DNA of 64,000 bases, taken from assembly GCF_002154225.1 (NCBI RefSeq), contig NZ_MTSE01000002.1:1-64000 (forward strand), read 5' to 3'. Below the pieces are notes generated by a model. The model did not search any database and was not told where the DNA came from. It saw nothing but the letters and a program-made list of their open reading frames with translations. This document shows, in pieces, positions 50,271 to 59,746 of this stretch; the stretch's first letter is position 1, and each line of letters opens with the position of its first letter. This DNA is from Hymenobacter crusticola. Its GTDB lineage: Bacteria; Bacteroidota; Bacteroidia; Cytophagales; Hymenobacteraceae. Both the position numbers and the translations under genes were made by a program.

Positions 50271-51413
50271 TCAATGTTTCAGTAGGCTACGGGCAATTAC
50301 CAATTTTTGAATCTCGGAGGTACCCTCTCCAATTGTGCAAAGCTTAGCATCCCGGTAGTATTTCTCCACCGGGTAGTCTTTCGTGTAGCCGTAACCCCCA
50401 AAGATTTGGACGGCTTCGTTGGCCGTGCGCACGGCTACTTCTGAGGCATATAGTTTAGCCATAGCTGACTCCTGGGTCACATTCTGGCCATTATCCTTCA
50501 TCGCAGCTGCCCGGTAGGTGAGGAGCGAGGCAGCCTCAATTTCTGTCGCCATGTCGGCTAGCTTGAACGCAATGCCCTGAAAATTGCAGATAGGTTGGTT
50601 GAACTGCTGGCGTTCCTTGGAATATTGTGTGGCCGCTTCCAAGGCGCCTTGGGCAATACCCAGGGAGAGCGCCGCAATTGAGATGCGCCCGCCGTCCAGA
50701 ACTTTCATCGACTGCACAAAGCCTTCGCCGACTTCCCCTAAGATATTCTCCTTAGGCACACGGCAGTCGGTAAAAATTAGTTCTGTCGTTTCAGAAGCTC
50801 GCATACCTAGCTTGTCCGCTTTCAGGCCATGTGTAAAGCCTTCGGTGGGTTTTTCAAGCACAAAAGCAGTCATGCCGTGGGAGTCACCGACGTTGCCAGT
50901 CCGCGCGATAACTACGGCTATGTTGCCACTTTTACCATGCGTGATAAAATTTTTGGCTCCATTCAATACGTAGCAATCACCGTCTTCCACAGCCACGGTG
51001 CGCATATTTCCGGCGTCCGAGCCAGTATTAGGTTCCGTAAGGCCCCACGCCCCAATCCATTCGCCGGAGGCTAGTTTGGGTAGCCATCGGTGTTTTTGCT
51101 CCTCAGAGCCAAATTGCAAGATGTGGCCAGTGCAAAGAGAGTTATGCGCAGCCATGGACAATCCAATACTGCCGTCGACTTTCGCTAGCTCGGCAATAGC
51201 GGTTACGTACTCGACGTACCCGAAGCCAGAACCGCCGTACTCTTGCGGCACTAGTACGCCCATTAGGCCTAGCTCACCAAGTTGCTTAAAGATGTGCAAG
51301 GGAAATTCCTGATGATTGTCCCAGTGCATCATGTCAGGCTTGATATAGGCCGCGCCAAAATCGCGTACCATCTGGGCAATCATGGTTTGGTTCTCAGTGG
51401 CAACTGATTCCAT
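50271..51413 (-). CDS. Acyl-CoA dehydrogenase
   Basis: 380 residues, the family length. FAD/substrate motifs: [23 protein letters not shown] near 47-69, [17 protein letters not shown] near 122 (flavin-binding), [19 protein letters not shown] near 147, and the C-terminal [27 protein letters not shown] with the catalytic Glu. It oxidises acyl-CoA to the trans-2-enoyl form and passes electrons to ETF. Chain length cannot be read; the [10 protein letters not shown] form resembles short/medium- or branched-chain enzymes. No adjacent ETF or enoyl-CoA hydratase genes, so it is transcribed alone. Confidence 0.95.
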   Translation of the reverse strand: MESVATENQTMIAQMVRDFGAAYIKPDMMHWDNHQEFPLHIFKQLGELGLMGVLVPQEYGGSGFGYVEYVTAIAELAKVDGSIGLSMAAHNSLCTGHILQFGSEEQKHRWLPKLASGEWIGAWGLTEPNTGSDAGNMRTVAVEDGDCYVLNGAKNFITHGKSGNIAVVIARTGNVGDSHGMTAFVLEKPTEGFTHGLKADKLGMRASETTELIFTDCRVPKENILGEVGEGFVQSMKVLDGGRISIAALSLGIAQGALEAATQYSKERQQFNQPICNFQGIAFKLADMATEIEAASLLTYRAAAMKDNGQNVTQESAMAKLYASEVAVRTANEAVQIFGGYGYTKDYPVEKYYRDAKLCTIGEGTSEIQKLVIARSLLKH

Positions 51414-51647
51414 AAAATAAAAAGGTTTGGGTGGACAGCGCAGCTAAAGGTGGGTGGATGCCGCGCTAGGGTGTGAAGATACGATTTTGCCTGCCCGAAA
51501 GCCAGAGAGCTAAACAGCAGGATGTGAGGCACGTATTTTGAAAGGGCGTGCCGATTTGGTTACTTTGAAGGTTTTTCAGGAAAAATTAGAGGCTGAAACT
51601 CGCTTTTTTCCAGTGCCTTTATTTTAAACTTGGCTTACTTGGCCTGC

Positions 51648-52538
51648 ATGCAACAACCCGTCTTCTGTCGCTTTTTGCGTCTTTGGCTACTATGCGTCCC
51701 CTTCGCGTTATTGGCTTCTTCCTGCGCAAAGTCTATCTACTATCGTCAAAATATTCTTTTGCGCACTACAGGTGGAAGCGCCATTGATACTACGAAGCTG
51801 CGGGACGTAGTGAACCGTGCAGAGCGGAATTACATCATCCAGCCAAACGATTATCTCCAAGTACAAGTCTTTACCAACAATGGAGAACGAATTCTGGATC
51901 CGAATGGAGAGCTTCAGTTCGGTTCACAAGCTGGACAGAATGCCAACTCTAATCGAACGATTAGCAGAACAAGCGGGACAAATTCTACAGGCTCACAGTT
52001 CTTAGTACAGGTAGATGGGTACGTGCGGTTGCCTATGGTAGATCGGGTGAAAGTGACAGGCTTAACTCTGTTAGAAGCCGATAGCCTATTAGAAGCTCGA
52101 TATAATGAATTTTATAAAGGCTCATTTGTTGATACCCGTGTTACGAATAACCGCGTTGTGGTGCTAGGTACTTTAGGTGGTAGAGTTATTCCACTAGAGA
52201 ATGACAACGTAAATCTGTTGGAAGTATTGGCACTAGCTGGTGGCATTGACGGCGGAGCCGGTAGCTCCGCCCGGAGTGGTGGTAAGGCTAATAATATTCG
52301 CCTGATTCGAGGTGACTTGAAGAATCCACAAGTACAGATAATTGATTTAACTACAATTGAAGGAATGCGCCGGGCCAACCTACAGGTAGAGCCTAATGAC
52401 GTTGTGTATATAGAACCTATTCGTCGTCCGTTTTTCGAGGCGCTAAATGATATCAATCCAATCTTGAGTTTAGTAACTACACTAGCTGGAGTAACTACCA
52501 CCATCATTTACTTGACGCTAGCCCAGCGGAATCAATAG
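51648..52538 (+). CDS. Wza-like polysaccharide export lipoprotein
   Basis: Start at 51648 (MQQPVFCRFLRLWLLCVPFA) rather than the TTG at 51630; 296 residues. Lipobox LASSC with the Cys near residue 27. The polysaccharide biosynthesis/export domain starts NYIIQPNDYLQVQVFTNN and continues with SLBB-like units QFLVQVDGYVRLPMVDRVKVTG and RVVVLGTLGGRVIPLEND. A C-terminal helix at about 265-288 (ILSLVTTLAGVTTTIIYLTL) is the outer-membrane helix of Wza. It forms the outer export channel. The wzc-like kinase gene follows 124 bp later. The stretch is AT-richer than its surroundings. Confidence 0.93.
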   Translation: MQQPVFCRFLRLWLLCVPFALLASSCAKSIYYRQNILLRTTGGSAIDTTKLRDVVNRAERNYIIQPNDYLQVQVFTNNGERILDPNGELQFGSQAGQNANSNRTISRTSGTNSTGSQFLVQVDGYVRLPMVDRVKVTGLTLLEADSLLEARYNEFYKGSFVDTRVTNNRVVVLGTLGGRVIPLENDNVNLLEVLALAGGIDGGAGSSARSGGKANNIRLIRGDLKNPQVQIIDLTTIEGMRRANLQVEPNDVVYIEPIRRPFFEALNDINPILSLVTTLAGVTTTIIYLTLAQRNQ

Positions 52539-52662
52539 TGCTAAACAAAGTGTTTCTACAGCATGGAGCCAAAGCACCACTTAGAACTGGGTTAAACTCA
52601 GTTTGCGCTTTGTCTCTGTTCGGTACAAGGGTTAATCTAAATCATCGATTTCAATAAAATAG

Positions 52663-55113
52663 ATGGCAGTAAACGAAAACGCCGAGCTAGAAGAGCTTAT
52701 TCGCAATGCGGGTGGCAATGAAGCAGAGGTAGAGGACGATGAAGGCGCTGGATTAGATCTAGTTACGCTGTTGTTGGTCGCCCGCCGCAGCCTGATATGG
52801 GTTGTACTGCTAATTGTGTTAGGCTTAACCGGCTCTTGGTTATATCTACGTTATACCAAGCCAGTATACCAATCATTATCAATCTTAAAAATTGACGAAA
52901 AAACCGAAGCTGGTGCGCTAGGCTTAGGTGGCGCGCTAACGGGAGATATTCGGCAGAGTGGCAATAAGCTTTCCGGTGAAATCGAGCTTATTAAGTCTAA
53001 TATCATTTACGAGCATTTAAAGGATTCATTGGCGCTCGACGTTAACTACTACGTTGAGGGTACCGTTTTGGAAAACGAGCTATATGGCTTGTCTCCTTTT
53101 AAAGTGAATTATAAGATTAAGGATGGTAGTTTGTACAATACAAGGTTTGACCTCACCTTCAGCAATCCCCAGCAATTCCGACTTTCTTACCAATATAAAG
53201 GGCAGGAAATAAGTGCTGAGTACCGCTTTGGTCAGCCTATTGTGACTCCAGCCATGGAATTAGTGCTGGCTTCTACCCCGTGGATGAACGAGAGCGTAGT
53301 AGGGAAGAAATACTTTTTCGTTATAAACGATGACGGCACTATCAGCAACTATTTGAATAAGGGCCTGAATGTGCAAGTTGTCAACCCTGACGCTAATACT
53401 ATTCAGATCTCATTCACTGACTTCAATCCTAGCAAGGCTCAAGCAATTGTTAATAAGATTGATACGGTCTATTTACAAGAAAAGCTAGCCCAGAAACAAG
53501 AAGTAACACAGCGTCAGCTCAAGTTTCTGGAAACCCAAATTGTTGAGAATAAAGATAGTCTGCAGGGCGCCGAAAAAAACTTAGAGAAGTTTACTGACCG
53601 TACTAAAACTTACGATGTACGTGGTGATCTGGCTAGTATTTCAGACAAACTTCTTGAACAAGAGAAGGAGCGTCTGCAACTGCAGCAACAAATTGATCTG
53701 TTAGATGAAATAGTTGCATTAGTAGAGAGTAATCAACTTACTAACAGTGAAGAAGCAAGTATTTCTGAGAGTATTCCGGGCTTAAAGCAGCTTGGTGATG
53801 AGCAGGTTACCCAACAAATAAATCGGCTCAATGATCTTCAATGGAATTTGCGGCGCATACTGCGATCCTATCAGCCTACTACGTTCACAGTTCAACAGTT
53901 ACAGGCAGATGTCAATTTAGTAAAGAAAAGTACACAACGACTATTACAGCAGAATCGGCGTTTGCTGGCCCAGCAACTCAGTGAAAAGAGTGCAGAACAA
54001 AACGAATTAAAGAATAAGTTACAGCAGATTCCGGAGTTAGCAACCCAGCAGACTCGATTACAGCGTCCTTTTGAATTATATCAAAAGACGTATACCAGGT
54101 TAGTTGAGAAAAAGATAGATTTCGGTATAGCCATAGCGGGGACTACTGTTGATTTTCAGATCCTTTCTCCCGCTAGTAATCCTGGGGCACCCATTGCACC
54201 AGTACGGATGGTAGTGTACGCTATTGGATTAGCTGTTGGCATAGTCTTAGGCCTAGGCTTGATAGCAATACGTTACCTGATGCACAACACAGTAACAAAT
54301 GTGCGCGAGCTTGAACGTGCTACGACAGCATCTGTCCTGGGCGTTATTCCGACTTACGAAAAGGAAAAAATGAGCGTATCAAAGCTCGTGGTAGATAAAA
54401 GTCCCAAATCTGCTATTTCCGAGTCGATTCGCTCTATTCGGACGAACCTAGATTTTATTAGTTCGGCTAAGAAAAAGCGGCTTATTTCAGTTACCTCTAC
54501 CATTTCGGGTGAAGGGAAAACGTTCGTTACAGTGAACCTAGGTGGTATCATTGCTTTGTCAGGGCAAAGAGTCATTATCTTGGACCTTGATATGCGTAAG
54601 CCCAAAGTGAACCTAGCTTTTAGCGCCGAAAACATAAAAGGAGTTAGCACTATTTTGATTGATAAGCACACAGTGCAGGAATGCGTTCAACATACTAGCA
54701 TTCCTGCGCTCGACTTTATTTCGGCCGGACCTACTCCGCCTAATCCATCGGAATTGATCTTGAATGCACGTTTTGATGAGATGATAGCTGAACTCTATCA
54801 GCAGTACGATGTGATTTTAATCGATACGCCGCCCGTTGGGTTGGTAACAGATGGCATTCTGATCATGCGTAAAGCCGATATTCCAATTTATATTGTACGG
54901 GCTAATTACTCTAAGAAGGTCTTTTTAAAGAACATCAACAAGATCATTCGCGCGAACAACTTCACCCGCCTTTCTACTATTCTCAACGACGCACGCTCAA
55001 GCGGCCTTTATGGTTACGGCTATGGCTATGGCTATGGGTATGGCCAAGGTTATTACGACGAAGCCAAGCCGGATAAGAGCTTGGTCCAGCGCCTACGCAA
55101 GCAGTTTTCATAA
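52663..55113 (+). CDS. Wzc-like polysaccharide co-polymerase with BY-kinase domain
   Basis: 816 residues. Membrane helices at about 45-66 (SLIWVVLLIVLGLTGSWLYL) and 520-545 flank a large periplasmic Wzz-type domain with coiled coil at about 270-465. The cytoplasmic BY-kinase has Walker A TISGEGKTFVTVN near 612, A' ILDLDMRKPK near 645 and B VILIDTPPVG near 720. The C-terminus carries eight Tyr in a (GY)n tail at about 780-797 followed by DEAKPDKSLVQRLRKQF, the autophosphorylation cluster that controls chain length. The Tyr tail is coded by a GGCTAT tandem repeat. The cognate PHP phosphatase gene starts 46 bp after. Confidence 0.96.
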   Translation: MAVNENAELEELIRNAGGNEAEVEDDEGAGLDLVTLLLVARRSLIWVVLLIVLGLTGSWLYLRYTKPVYQSLSILKIDEKTEAGALGLGGALTGDIRQSGNKLSGEIELIKSNIIYEHLKDSLALDVNYYVEGTVLENELYGLSPFKVNYKIKDGSLYNTRFDLTFSNPQQFRLSYQYKGQEISAEYRFGQPIVTPAMELVLASTPWMNESVVGKKYFFVINDDGTISNYLNKGLNVQVVNPDANTIQISFTDFNPSKAQAIVNKIDTVYLQEKLAQKQEVTQRQLKFLETQIVENKDSLQGAEKNLEKFTDRTKTYDVRGDLASISDKLLEQEKERLQLQQQIDLLDEIVALVESNQLTNSEEASISESIPGLKQLGDEQVTQQINRLNDLQWNLRRILRSYQPTTFTVQQLQADVNLVKKSTQRLLQQNRRLLAQQLSEKSAEQNELKNKLQQIPELATQQTRLQRPFELYQKTYTRLVEKKIDFGIAIAGTTVDFQILSPASNPGAPIAPVRMVVYAIGLAVGIVLGLGLIAIRYLMHNTVTNVRELERATTASVLGVIPTYEKEKMSVSKLVVDKSPKSAISESIRSIRTNLDFISSAKKKRLISVTSTISGEGKTFVTVNLGGIIALSGQRVIILDLDMRKPKVNLAFSAENIKGVSTILIDKHTVQECVQHTSIPALDFISAGPTPPNPSELILNARFDEMIAELYQQYDVILIDTPPVGLVTDGILIMRKADIPIYIVRANYSKKVFLKNINKIIRANNFTRLSTILNDARSSGLYGYGYGYGYGYGQGYYDEAKPDKSLVQRLRKQFS
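55002..55058 (+). repeat. Hexameric coding repeat in the Tyr tail of the Wzc-like kinase
   Basis: About six GG(C/T/G)TA(T/C) units plus GGTTATTAC encode the (Gly-Tyr)n cluster. Imperfect enough to be fairly stable, but length change by slippage is possible. Confidence 0.7.
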
Positions 55114-55159
55114 GTTTCCGCCGCTCCCTTCCTCCCACCCGCTTTCTCACTTTCCATTT

Positions 55160-55927
55160 ATGGGGTCGTTCCTGCAAAGGATCTTTGGCCGGCCAACCGT
55201 GGCTATAGCCGCTTTGCCTGATTTGGCTGCGCTCGAAGTAGACATGCACTCTCACCTGTTGCCAGGCCTTGATGACGGTGCCGAAACAGTAGAGCAATCG
55301 GTAGAGTTGGTGCGGACGATGCAGGAGCTAGGTTACCGCAAGCTGATAATGACTCCTCACGTAATGGGAGACTTCTACAAGAATACCCCCGCTGATATTC
55401 GAGCTGCCCTGTTACGTCTGCAACAGGCCGTAGACGCAGCAGGTGTCACTGATATAACGTTGGCCTGCGCTGCTGAATACTATTTGGACGAGTGGTTTGC
55501 GCAGAAGGTTGAGACGGGCGAGGAACTGCTCACCTTTGGTGGCGACAACCGTTATGTACTGCTAGAAACGTCGTATATCAACGAGCCCTTCAACTTTCTT
55601 GAGATTATTTTTCAGTTGAAGTCGGCGGGGTATCAACCAGTACTGGCGCACCCCGAACGCTACACGTATATGTACGACAATTTTGCGGCGCTGGAAAAGA
55701 TACGAGCTAATGACATCTTGCTGCAAATCAACCTTAACTCGCTGGCAGGTTATTACTCAAGAGGTGCAAAACGCGTCGCAGAGAAGTTAATAGATGCAGG
55801 CTTAGTAGATTTGCTGGGCACAGATGCTCACCACCTGAAGCATACTACTACATTACGCGAGAAGGTGCTGCCCACTGAATATCTACGCAAGGCGTTAGCG
55901 CTGCCTTTGCTCAATAGTTCCTTGTAG
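55160..55927 (+). CDS. PHP-type protein-tyrosine phosphatase (CpsB/YwqE-like)
   Basis: Start at 55160 (MGSFLQRIFGRPTVAIAALP), because the ATG at 55010 overlaps the kinase; 255 residues. PHP metal motifs: DMHSHLLPGLDDGAETVEQS near 29-48, LIMTPHVMGDFY near 66, LAHPERYTYM near 165 and GTDAHHLKHTT near 222. Such Mn-dependent enzymes dephosphorylate the Tyr cluster of BY-kinases (YwqE on YwqD; CpsB on CpsD). Placement right after the kinase gene supports the role. Cytoplasmic. Confidence 0.94.
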   Translation: MGSFLQRIFGRPTVAIAALPDLAALEVDMHSHLLPGLDDGAETVEQSVELVRTMQELGYRKLIMTPHVMGDFYKNTPADIRAALLRLQQAVDAAGVTDITLACAAEYYLDEWFAQKVETGEELLTFGGDNRYVLLETSYINEPFNFLEIIFQLKSAGYQPVLAHPERYTYMYDNFAALEKIRANDILLQINLNSLAGYYSRGAKRVAEKLIDAGLVDLLGTDAHHLKHTTTLREKVLPTEYLRKALALPLLNSSL

Positions 55928-56033
55928 CGTTTGGTGCTTAGTGGTTAATGCGTAACATGCACCAGTAATAGGTAGGTAGCTCCGCCTAACAACGCCTAAA
56001 CGACCACTTTCTTTGCAGTCAAGTGCTAGTACT

Positions 56034-57023
56034 ATGATTTTCGTTACGGGAGGCAGCGGGCTAGTAGGAAGCTTCTTATTGCCTGCGTTGCTAGCTCAGG
56101 GGCATAAGGTACGAGCACTTTATCGGCAGCAAATCCCAGCCATACTAGGCAGCGAGAAAATCGACTGGGTGCAAGGAGACTTGCGCGACACCCTAGCCTT
56201 GCGGCAGGCGCTAGCTGGCGTTACGCACGTCTTTCATTGTGCCGGTTTGGTTTCGTATGCGCCTCAGGATGAGCAGGCACTTCAGCAAGCCAACGTAGAA
56301 GGTACCATGGCGGTGGTGGATGCTTGTTTGGAGCAGCCCGGGATACGCCTGTGTCATGTATCGTCGGTTGCTGCGCTAGGGGCCAATACTAAAGAACCAG
56401 AAGAAGAAAAGCCTAGCTCAGAATTTCTGGACGAAAATGCCAAGTGGGATTTGGGCGCGGAACATCCTGCATATGCTACTTCGAAATACTTAGCGGAGCT
56501 TGAAGTTTGGCGGGGTATATCCGAGGGACTAGCAGCGGTAATCGTCAATCCATCGGTTATATTGGGTCCAGCTGATTGGGCCCGCAGCAGCACTCGACTC
56601 TTTCGGTATGCTTACCAAGAACACGCTTTCTACACGCCTACCACCTTAAACCTAGTGGATGTGCGAGATGTAGTGGAAGGAATGCTGCGCCTTACACTGC
56701 ACACCACAATTAGCGGGGAACGGTACATACTCAATGCTGGGGCCTTGCCGTTACAAGAGTTCTTACAACAGGCGGCGGCTTGCTTTCATAAGAAGGCGCC
56801 TACTGTAGCCGTGCCGAACTGGGCAGCCGAGCTTATCTGGCGGCTCGAACATGTTAGAGCCGTACTCACAGGAGCTAGGCCACTTATCACCAAAGACACC
56901 GCACGCGCTGGCCGGCGTGCCACAACATATGACACTACCAAAGTGCAAAAAGCCACCGGCCTGACCTTTCGTCCGCTGACAGAAACCATTCAGTGGTGTT
57001 GTACCGGACTACGACCGAACTAG
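56034..57023 (+). CDS. NAD-dependent epimerase/dehydratase family protein
   Basis: Start at 56034 (MIFVTGGSGLVGSFLLPALL); 329 residues. Extended SDR: Rossmann GGSGLVG at 6-12, DLRDTLALRQALAGVTHVFHCAGLVSY near 53-80, and the catalytic Tyr-x-x-x-Lys in HPAYATSKYLAELEV near 145. It resembles the NDP-sugar 4-epimerase or dihydroflavonol-reductase-like subfamily (IVNPSVILGPAD). No specific sugar or flavonoid substrate can be assigned. The gene follows the polysaccharide export set by 106 bp. It could contribute sugar-nucleotide precursors, but no glycosyltransferase is nearby. Confidence 0.9.
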   Translation: MIFVTGGSGLVGSFLLPALLAQGHKVRALYRQQIPAILGSEKIDWVQGDLRDTLALRQALAGVTHVFHCAGLVSYAPQDEQALQQANVEGTMAVVDACLEQPGIRLCHVSSVAALGANTKEPEEEKPSSEFLDENAKWDLGAEHPAYATSKYLAELEVWRGISEGLAAVIVNPSVILGPADWARSSTRLFRYAYQEHAFYTPTTLNLVDVRDVVEGMLRLTLHTTISGERYILNAGALPLQEFLQQAAACFHKKAPTVAVPNWAAELIWRLEHVRAVLTGARPLITKDTARAGRRATTYDTTKVQKATGLTFRPLTETIQWCCTGLRPN

Positions 57024-57137
57024 TGGTGCTCCGGTTTGGTTGTTGTATCTTAGGCCGTCGGTCTATTTACGTAGGTAGATTGCTTAACACCACCCGCGGG
57101 CCTGCCGTTTTGGCGGCTTCGCGTTGATTGTAGTCGA

Positions 57138-58541
57138 ATGAGAATGAACGACAATTTTGAGGATCGGGATGAGGTGTTGAACAGCGTGCGCCGGTTTGAA
57201 CGCATGATGGCCAGCAACGAAACCATATTTTTTGATTTGGCCGATTTTGAGAGTATTATCGACCATTATACCACCAATACGCAGTATGATAAAGCCTTAC
57301 AGGCATGTGAGGCTGCTATTGCCCAGTACCCATTTAGTACCGAACTGCTGATTGATCGTTCGCAGGTGCTTGCCATGAAAGGCGAGTACACGGCGGCCGC
57401 CCAGCAGATTGAAGACGTTGCTCAACTCGACCCCACAAACCCCGACGTAGCCGTTACGCGCGGTATCATCGCTACCCAGCGGGGCGAATTTGCCGCGGCC
57501 GTTGCGTTCTTCTTGGACGCTGCTGCTCACTCGCCTGATCGTGACGATATCTACTTCAACTTGGGGTTGGCTTACCAAAGCTGGCAGAAGTATAAAAGCG
57601 CCGCGAAGTATTATAAAATGAGCTTGCGCCTGAACGCCGACAATGAGGTGGCCGTGCAGGAGTTGCTCTATTGCCTAGAAATCTCGGGGCGCTTAGAAGG
57701 CAATATTGATTTCTTCAAGCGCTTCACCGACGACGACCCGTATTCGGCGCAAGCTTGGTACAACCTAGGTCAGGCGTACTACCGGCTGGAGAACTACGAC
57801 GAGGCAGTTAGCGCGTTTGAATACGCTATTCTGATTGACGCTAAGTTCTACGATGCGCACGCCTTTCTGGCTAGTACCTACGTGAGCCAAGAGAAATACC
57901 AGGAGGCTATCAAGGAGTTTCATCTGAGCTACAATGAGAAGCATCCAACGGCCGAAGCATTCTGCAACATCGGAGAGTGCTACGAAAAGCTAGCTGAGTG
58001 GGCCAATGCTCGCCGCTTTTATCAGAAAGCCATCGACATTGACCCCACCCTGGACGAAGCGTGGTTTGGTATTGGGGTTATCCTGAACGCTCAGGACCGT
58101 TGGTTTGAGGCTATTCACTTCTTCCGCAAAGCCGTTGCGCTTTACGAAGAAAGTCCAGAATACTGGCTGGCCCTGGCGGCGGCTGAATACCAAGTAGGTA
58201 ACCTGGTGAGCTCGCTGGAGTGCTACGAGCGCGCCGCGCAAGTGGCCCCCGACAGCAAAGATGTGTGGCTGAGCTGGAGCATTATTTTGTACGAGCAAGG
58301 CAACTACGATGGTGCTATCGATCTGATGCGCAACGCTATAGAAGTGCAACCAGAGGAAGCCGAGCTTTATTACCGTTTGTGCGCCTACTTGCTGGCGGCG
58401 GGTCGCTACCGGGAAGCGTATCACTATTTGGAAAATGCGCTAACCCTGGACTTTGATAAACACCGGCTACTGTTCGATTATTTCCCAGAGTTGGAGTCGC
58501 AACGGGCGTTGATGCGCCTTATCGACCAGTATCGTAAGTAA
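57138..58541 (+). CDS. TPR-repeat protein
   Basis: 467 residues made of about eleven to twelve tetratricopeptide units starting near residue 37 (HYTTNTQYDKALQACEAAIAQYP, PDVAVTRGIIATQRGEFAAAVAFFLDAA, SAQAWYNLGQAYYRLENYDEAVSAFEYAI and so on). No signal peptide, so cytoplasmic. The acidic N-terminus (NDNFEDRDEVLNSVRRFERMM) is characteristic of a large TPR protein conserved in Cytophagales. TPR arrays bind other proteins; the partner is unknown. It is 114 bp behind the epimerase and ends at the terminator 58559. Confidence 0.9.
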   Translation: MRMNDNFEDRDEVLNSVRRFERMMASNETIFFDLADFESIIDHYTTNTQYDKALQACEAAIAQYPFSTELLIDRSQVLAMKGEYTAAAQQIEDVAQLDPTNPDVAVTRGIIATQRGEFAAAVAFFLDAAAHSPDRDDIYFNLGLAYQSWQKYKSAAKYYKMSLRLNADNEVAVQELLYCLEISGRLEGNIDFFKRFTDDDPYSAQAWYNLGQAYYRLENYDEAVSAFEYAILIDAKFYDAHAFLASTYVSQEKYQEAIKEFHLSYNEKHPTAEAFCNIGECYEKLAEWANARRFYQKAIDIDPTLDEAWFGIGVILNAQDRWFEAIHFFRKAVALYEESPEYWLALAAAEYQVGNLVSSLECYERAAQVAPDSKDVWLSWSIILYEQGNYDGAIDLMRNAIEVQPEEAELYYRLCAYLLAAGRYREAYHYLENALTLDFDKHRLLFDYFPELESQRALMRLIDQYRK

Positions 58542-58558
58542 GAGCGTTTGTTAGGCAT

Positions 58559-58635
58559 TTGAAGCCCCTTGAGCTTGTTTTTCGGCTTAGTAATAAGCAC
58601 GACGAAACAGGTTTGAGGGGCTTCAAGCCGTTTTA
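58559..58635 (+). terminator. Terminator of the TPR gene
   Basis: TTGAAGCCCCT / AGGGGCTTCAA extended by a weaker inner stem, large loop, then TTTT at 58631-58634. Confidence 0.65.
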
Positions 58636-58659
58636 GTGAGCGGATACAAAATTCGGGCG

Positions 58660-58667
58660 TACTTTTG
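58660..58667 (+). promoter_or_regulatory. -7 element of the ComA-like gene
   Basis: TACTTTTG, exact TAnnTTTG, about 49 nt before the ATG. No -33 TTG visible. Confidence 0.4.
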
Positions 58668-58715
58668 GGCCGTGCTTAGGCTGTCATTAGAATCAAAAAA
58701 CCTAAGTCCTCAAGT

Positions 58716-59546
58716 ATGAATTATCACCTGAACGACCTCCCCGAACGCACCAGCAAGCCTCGCGAACAAGGCTTTACCATGGTGATGGACAAAGGGTTAA
58801 GCATTCGTGAAACCGAAGACTTCCTGGAAGTAGGCGCCGAGTACGCCGACATTGTCAAGCTAGGCTGGGCTACTTCCTACGTTACGCCCAACCTGAAGCG
58901 CAAGCTAGAAGTGTACAAGGCGGCGGGAGTACCGGTGTATTTTGGGGGTACGTTGTTCGAGGCGTTTATCATCCGCAACCAGTTCGACGATTATCGGCGG
59001 TTACTCTCCGAATTCGGGTTGGAGTACGCGGAAGTGTCAGACGGCTCGTTGGATCTGAACCACGATCGTAAGCTAGAGTACATCCGCACGTTGTCGCAGG
59101 ATGTGCAAGTGCTATCGGAGGTAGGTTCGAAGGATGCCGAGAAGATCATTCCGCCTTATAAGTGGATTTCGCAGATGCAAACCGAGCTAGAGGCTGGTGC
59201 CATCAAAGTGATTGGGGAAGCGCGCGAAGCTGGCAATGTTGGCTTGTTTCGCAGTACCGGCGAAGTGCGCTCGGGCCTAGTGGAAGAAATTCTGACCAAG
59301 GTACCGGTTGAGAAGATCTTGTGGGAAGCGCCCCAAAAGGCCCAGCAAGTATGGTTTATTAAGCTGCTCGGCGCCAACGTGAACCTAGGTAATATTGCGC
59401 CGAACGAAATTGTGAGCTTAGAAACGATTCGCTTGGGCTTGCGCGGCGATACGTTCACGCACTTCCTCGACATGGACAATGTAGATGAAGTGTTTAAGCC
59501 CGCCAAACCAACTGGTAAGCCTGGGACTTCGATGCCCCGCGGATAA
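58716..59546 (+). CDS. Phosphosulfolactate synthase, ComA-like
   Basis: 276 residues, the ComA length. Motifs: RTSKPREQGFTMVMDKGLSI, VGAEYADIVKLGWATSYV, VPVYFGGTLFEAFIIRN, EVSDGSLDL and VLSEVGSKDAEKIIPPYKWI, together with WEAPQKAQQVWFIKLLGANVNLGNIAPNEIVSLETIRLGLRGDTF. ComA adds sulfite to phosphoenolpyruvate to form phosphosulfolactate, the first step of coenzyme M synthesis in methanogens. Bacteria lack coenzyme M as a rule; the product could feed sulfolactate or, by oxidation and transamination, cysteate for sulfonolipids. That last step is inference. No comB/comC-like neighbours are in the window; the gene has its own terminator. Confidence 0.92.
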   Translation: MNYHLNDLPERTSKPREQGFTMVMDKGLSIRETEDFLEVGAEYADIVKLGWATSYVTPNLKRKLEVYKAAGVPVYFGGTLFEAFIIRNQFDDYRRLLSEFGLEYAEVSDGSLDLNHDRKLEYIRTLSQDVQVLSEVGSKDAEKIIPPYKWISQMQTELEAGAIKVIGEAREAGNVGLFRSTGEVRSGLVEEILTKVPVEKILWEAPQKAQQVWFIKLLGANVNLGNIAPNEIVSLETIRLGLRGDTFTHFLDMDNVDEVFKPAKPTGKPGTSMPRG

Positions 59547-59574
59547 AAACTAGGCTGCTTAGTGTAGAAGTATC

Positions 59575-59605
59575 AAAAAGGGACTGCCTAGGCAGTCCCT
59601 TTTTA
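59575..59605 (+). terminator. Terminator of the ComA-like gene
   Basis: AAAAAGGGACTGCC / GGCAGTCCCTTTTT with a minimal loop, 14 bp; CCTAGG lies at the tip. Confidence 0.92.
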
Positions 59606-59746
59606 GTTTGATGAAGCATAGCTTAGGTAAGGTTCTGTGAAATAGAAAAATTATATTGAATACAACTATAATCTAAAAATGCAATACTAATCCTAGAGCG
59701 ATTTTGTACGTTTAGACATTCCTTTTAACTACATAACCATTTTATT

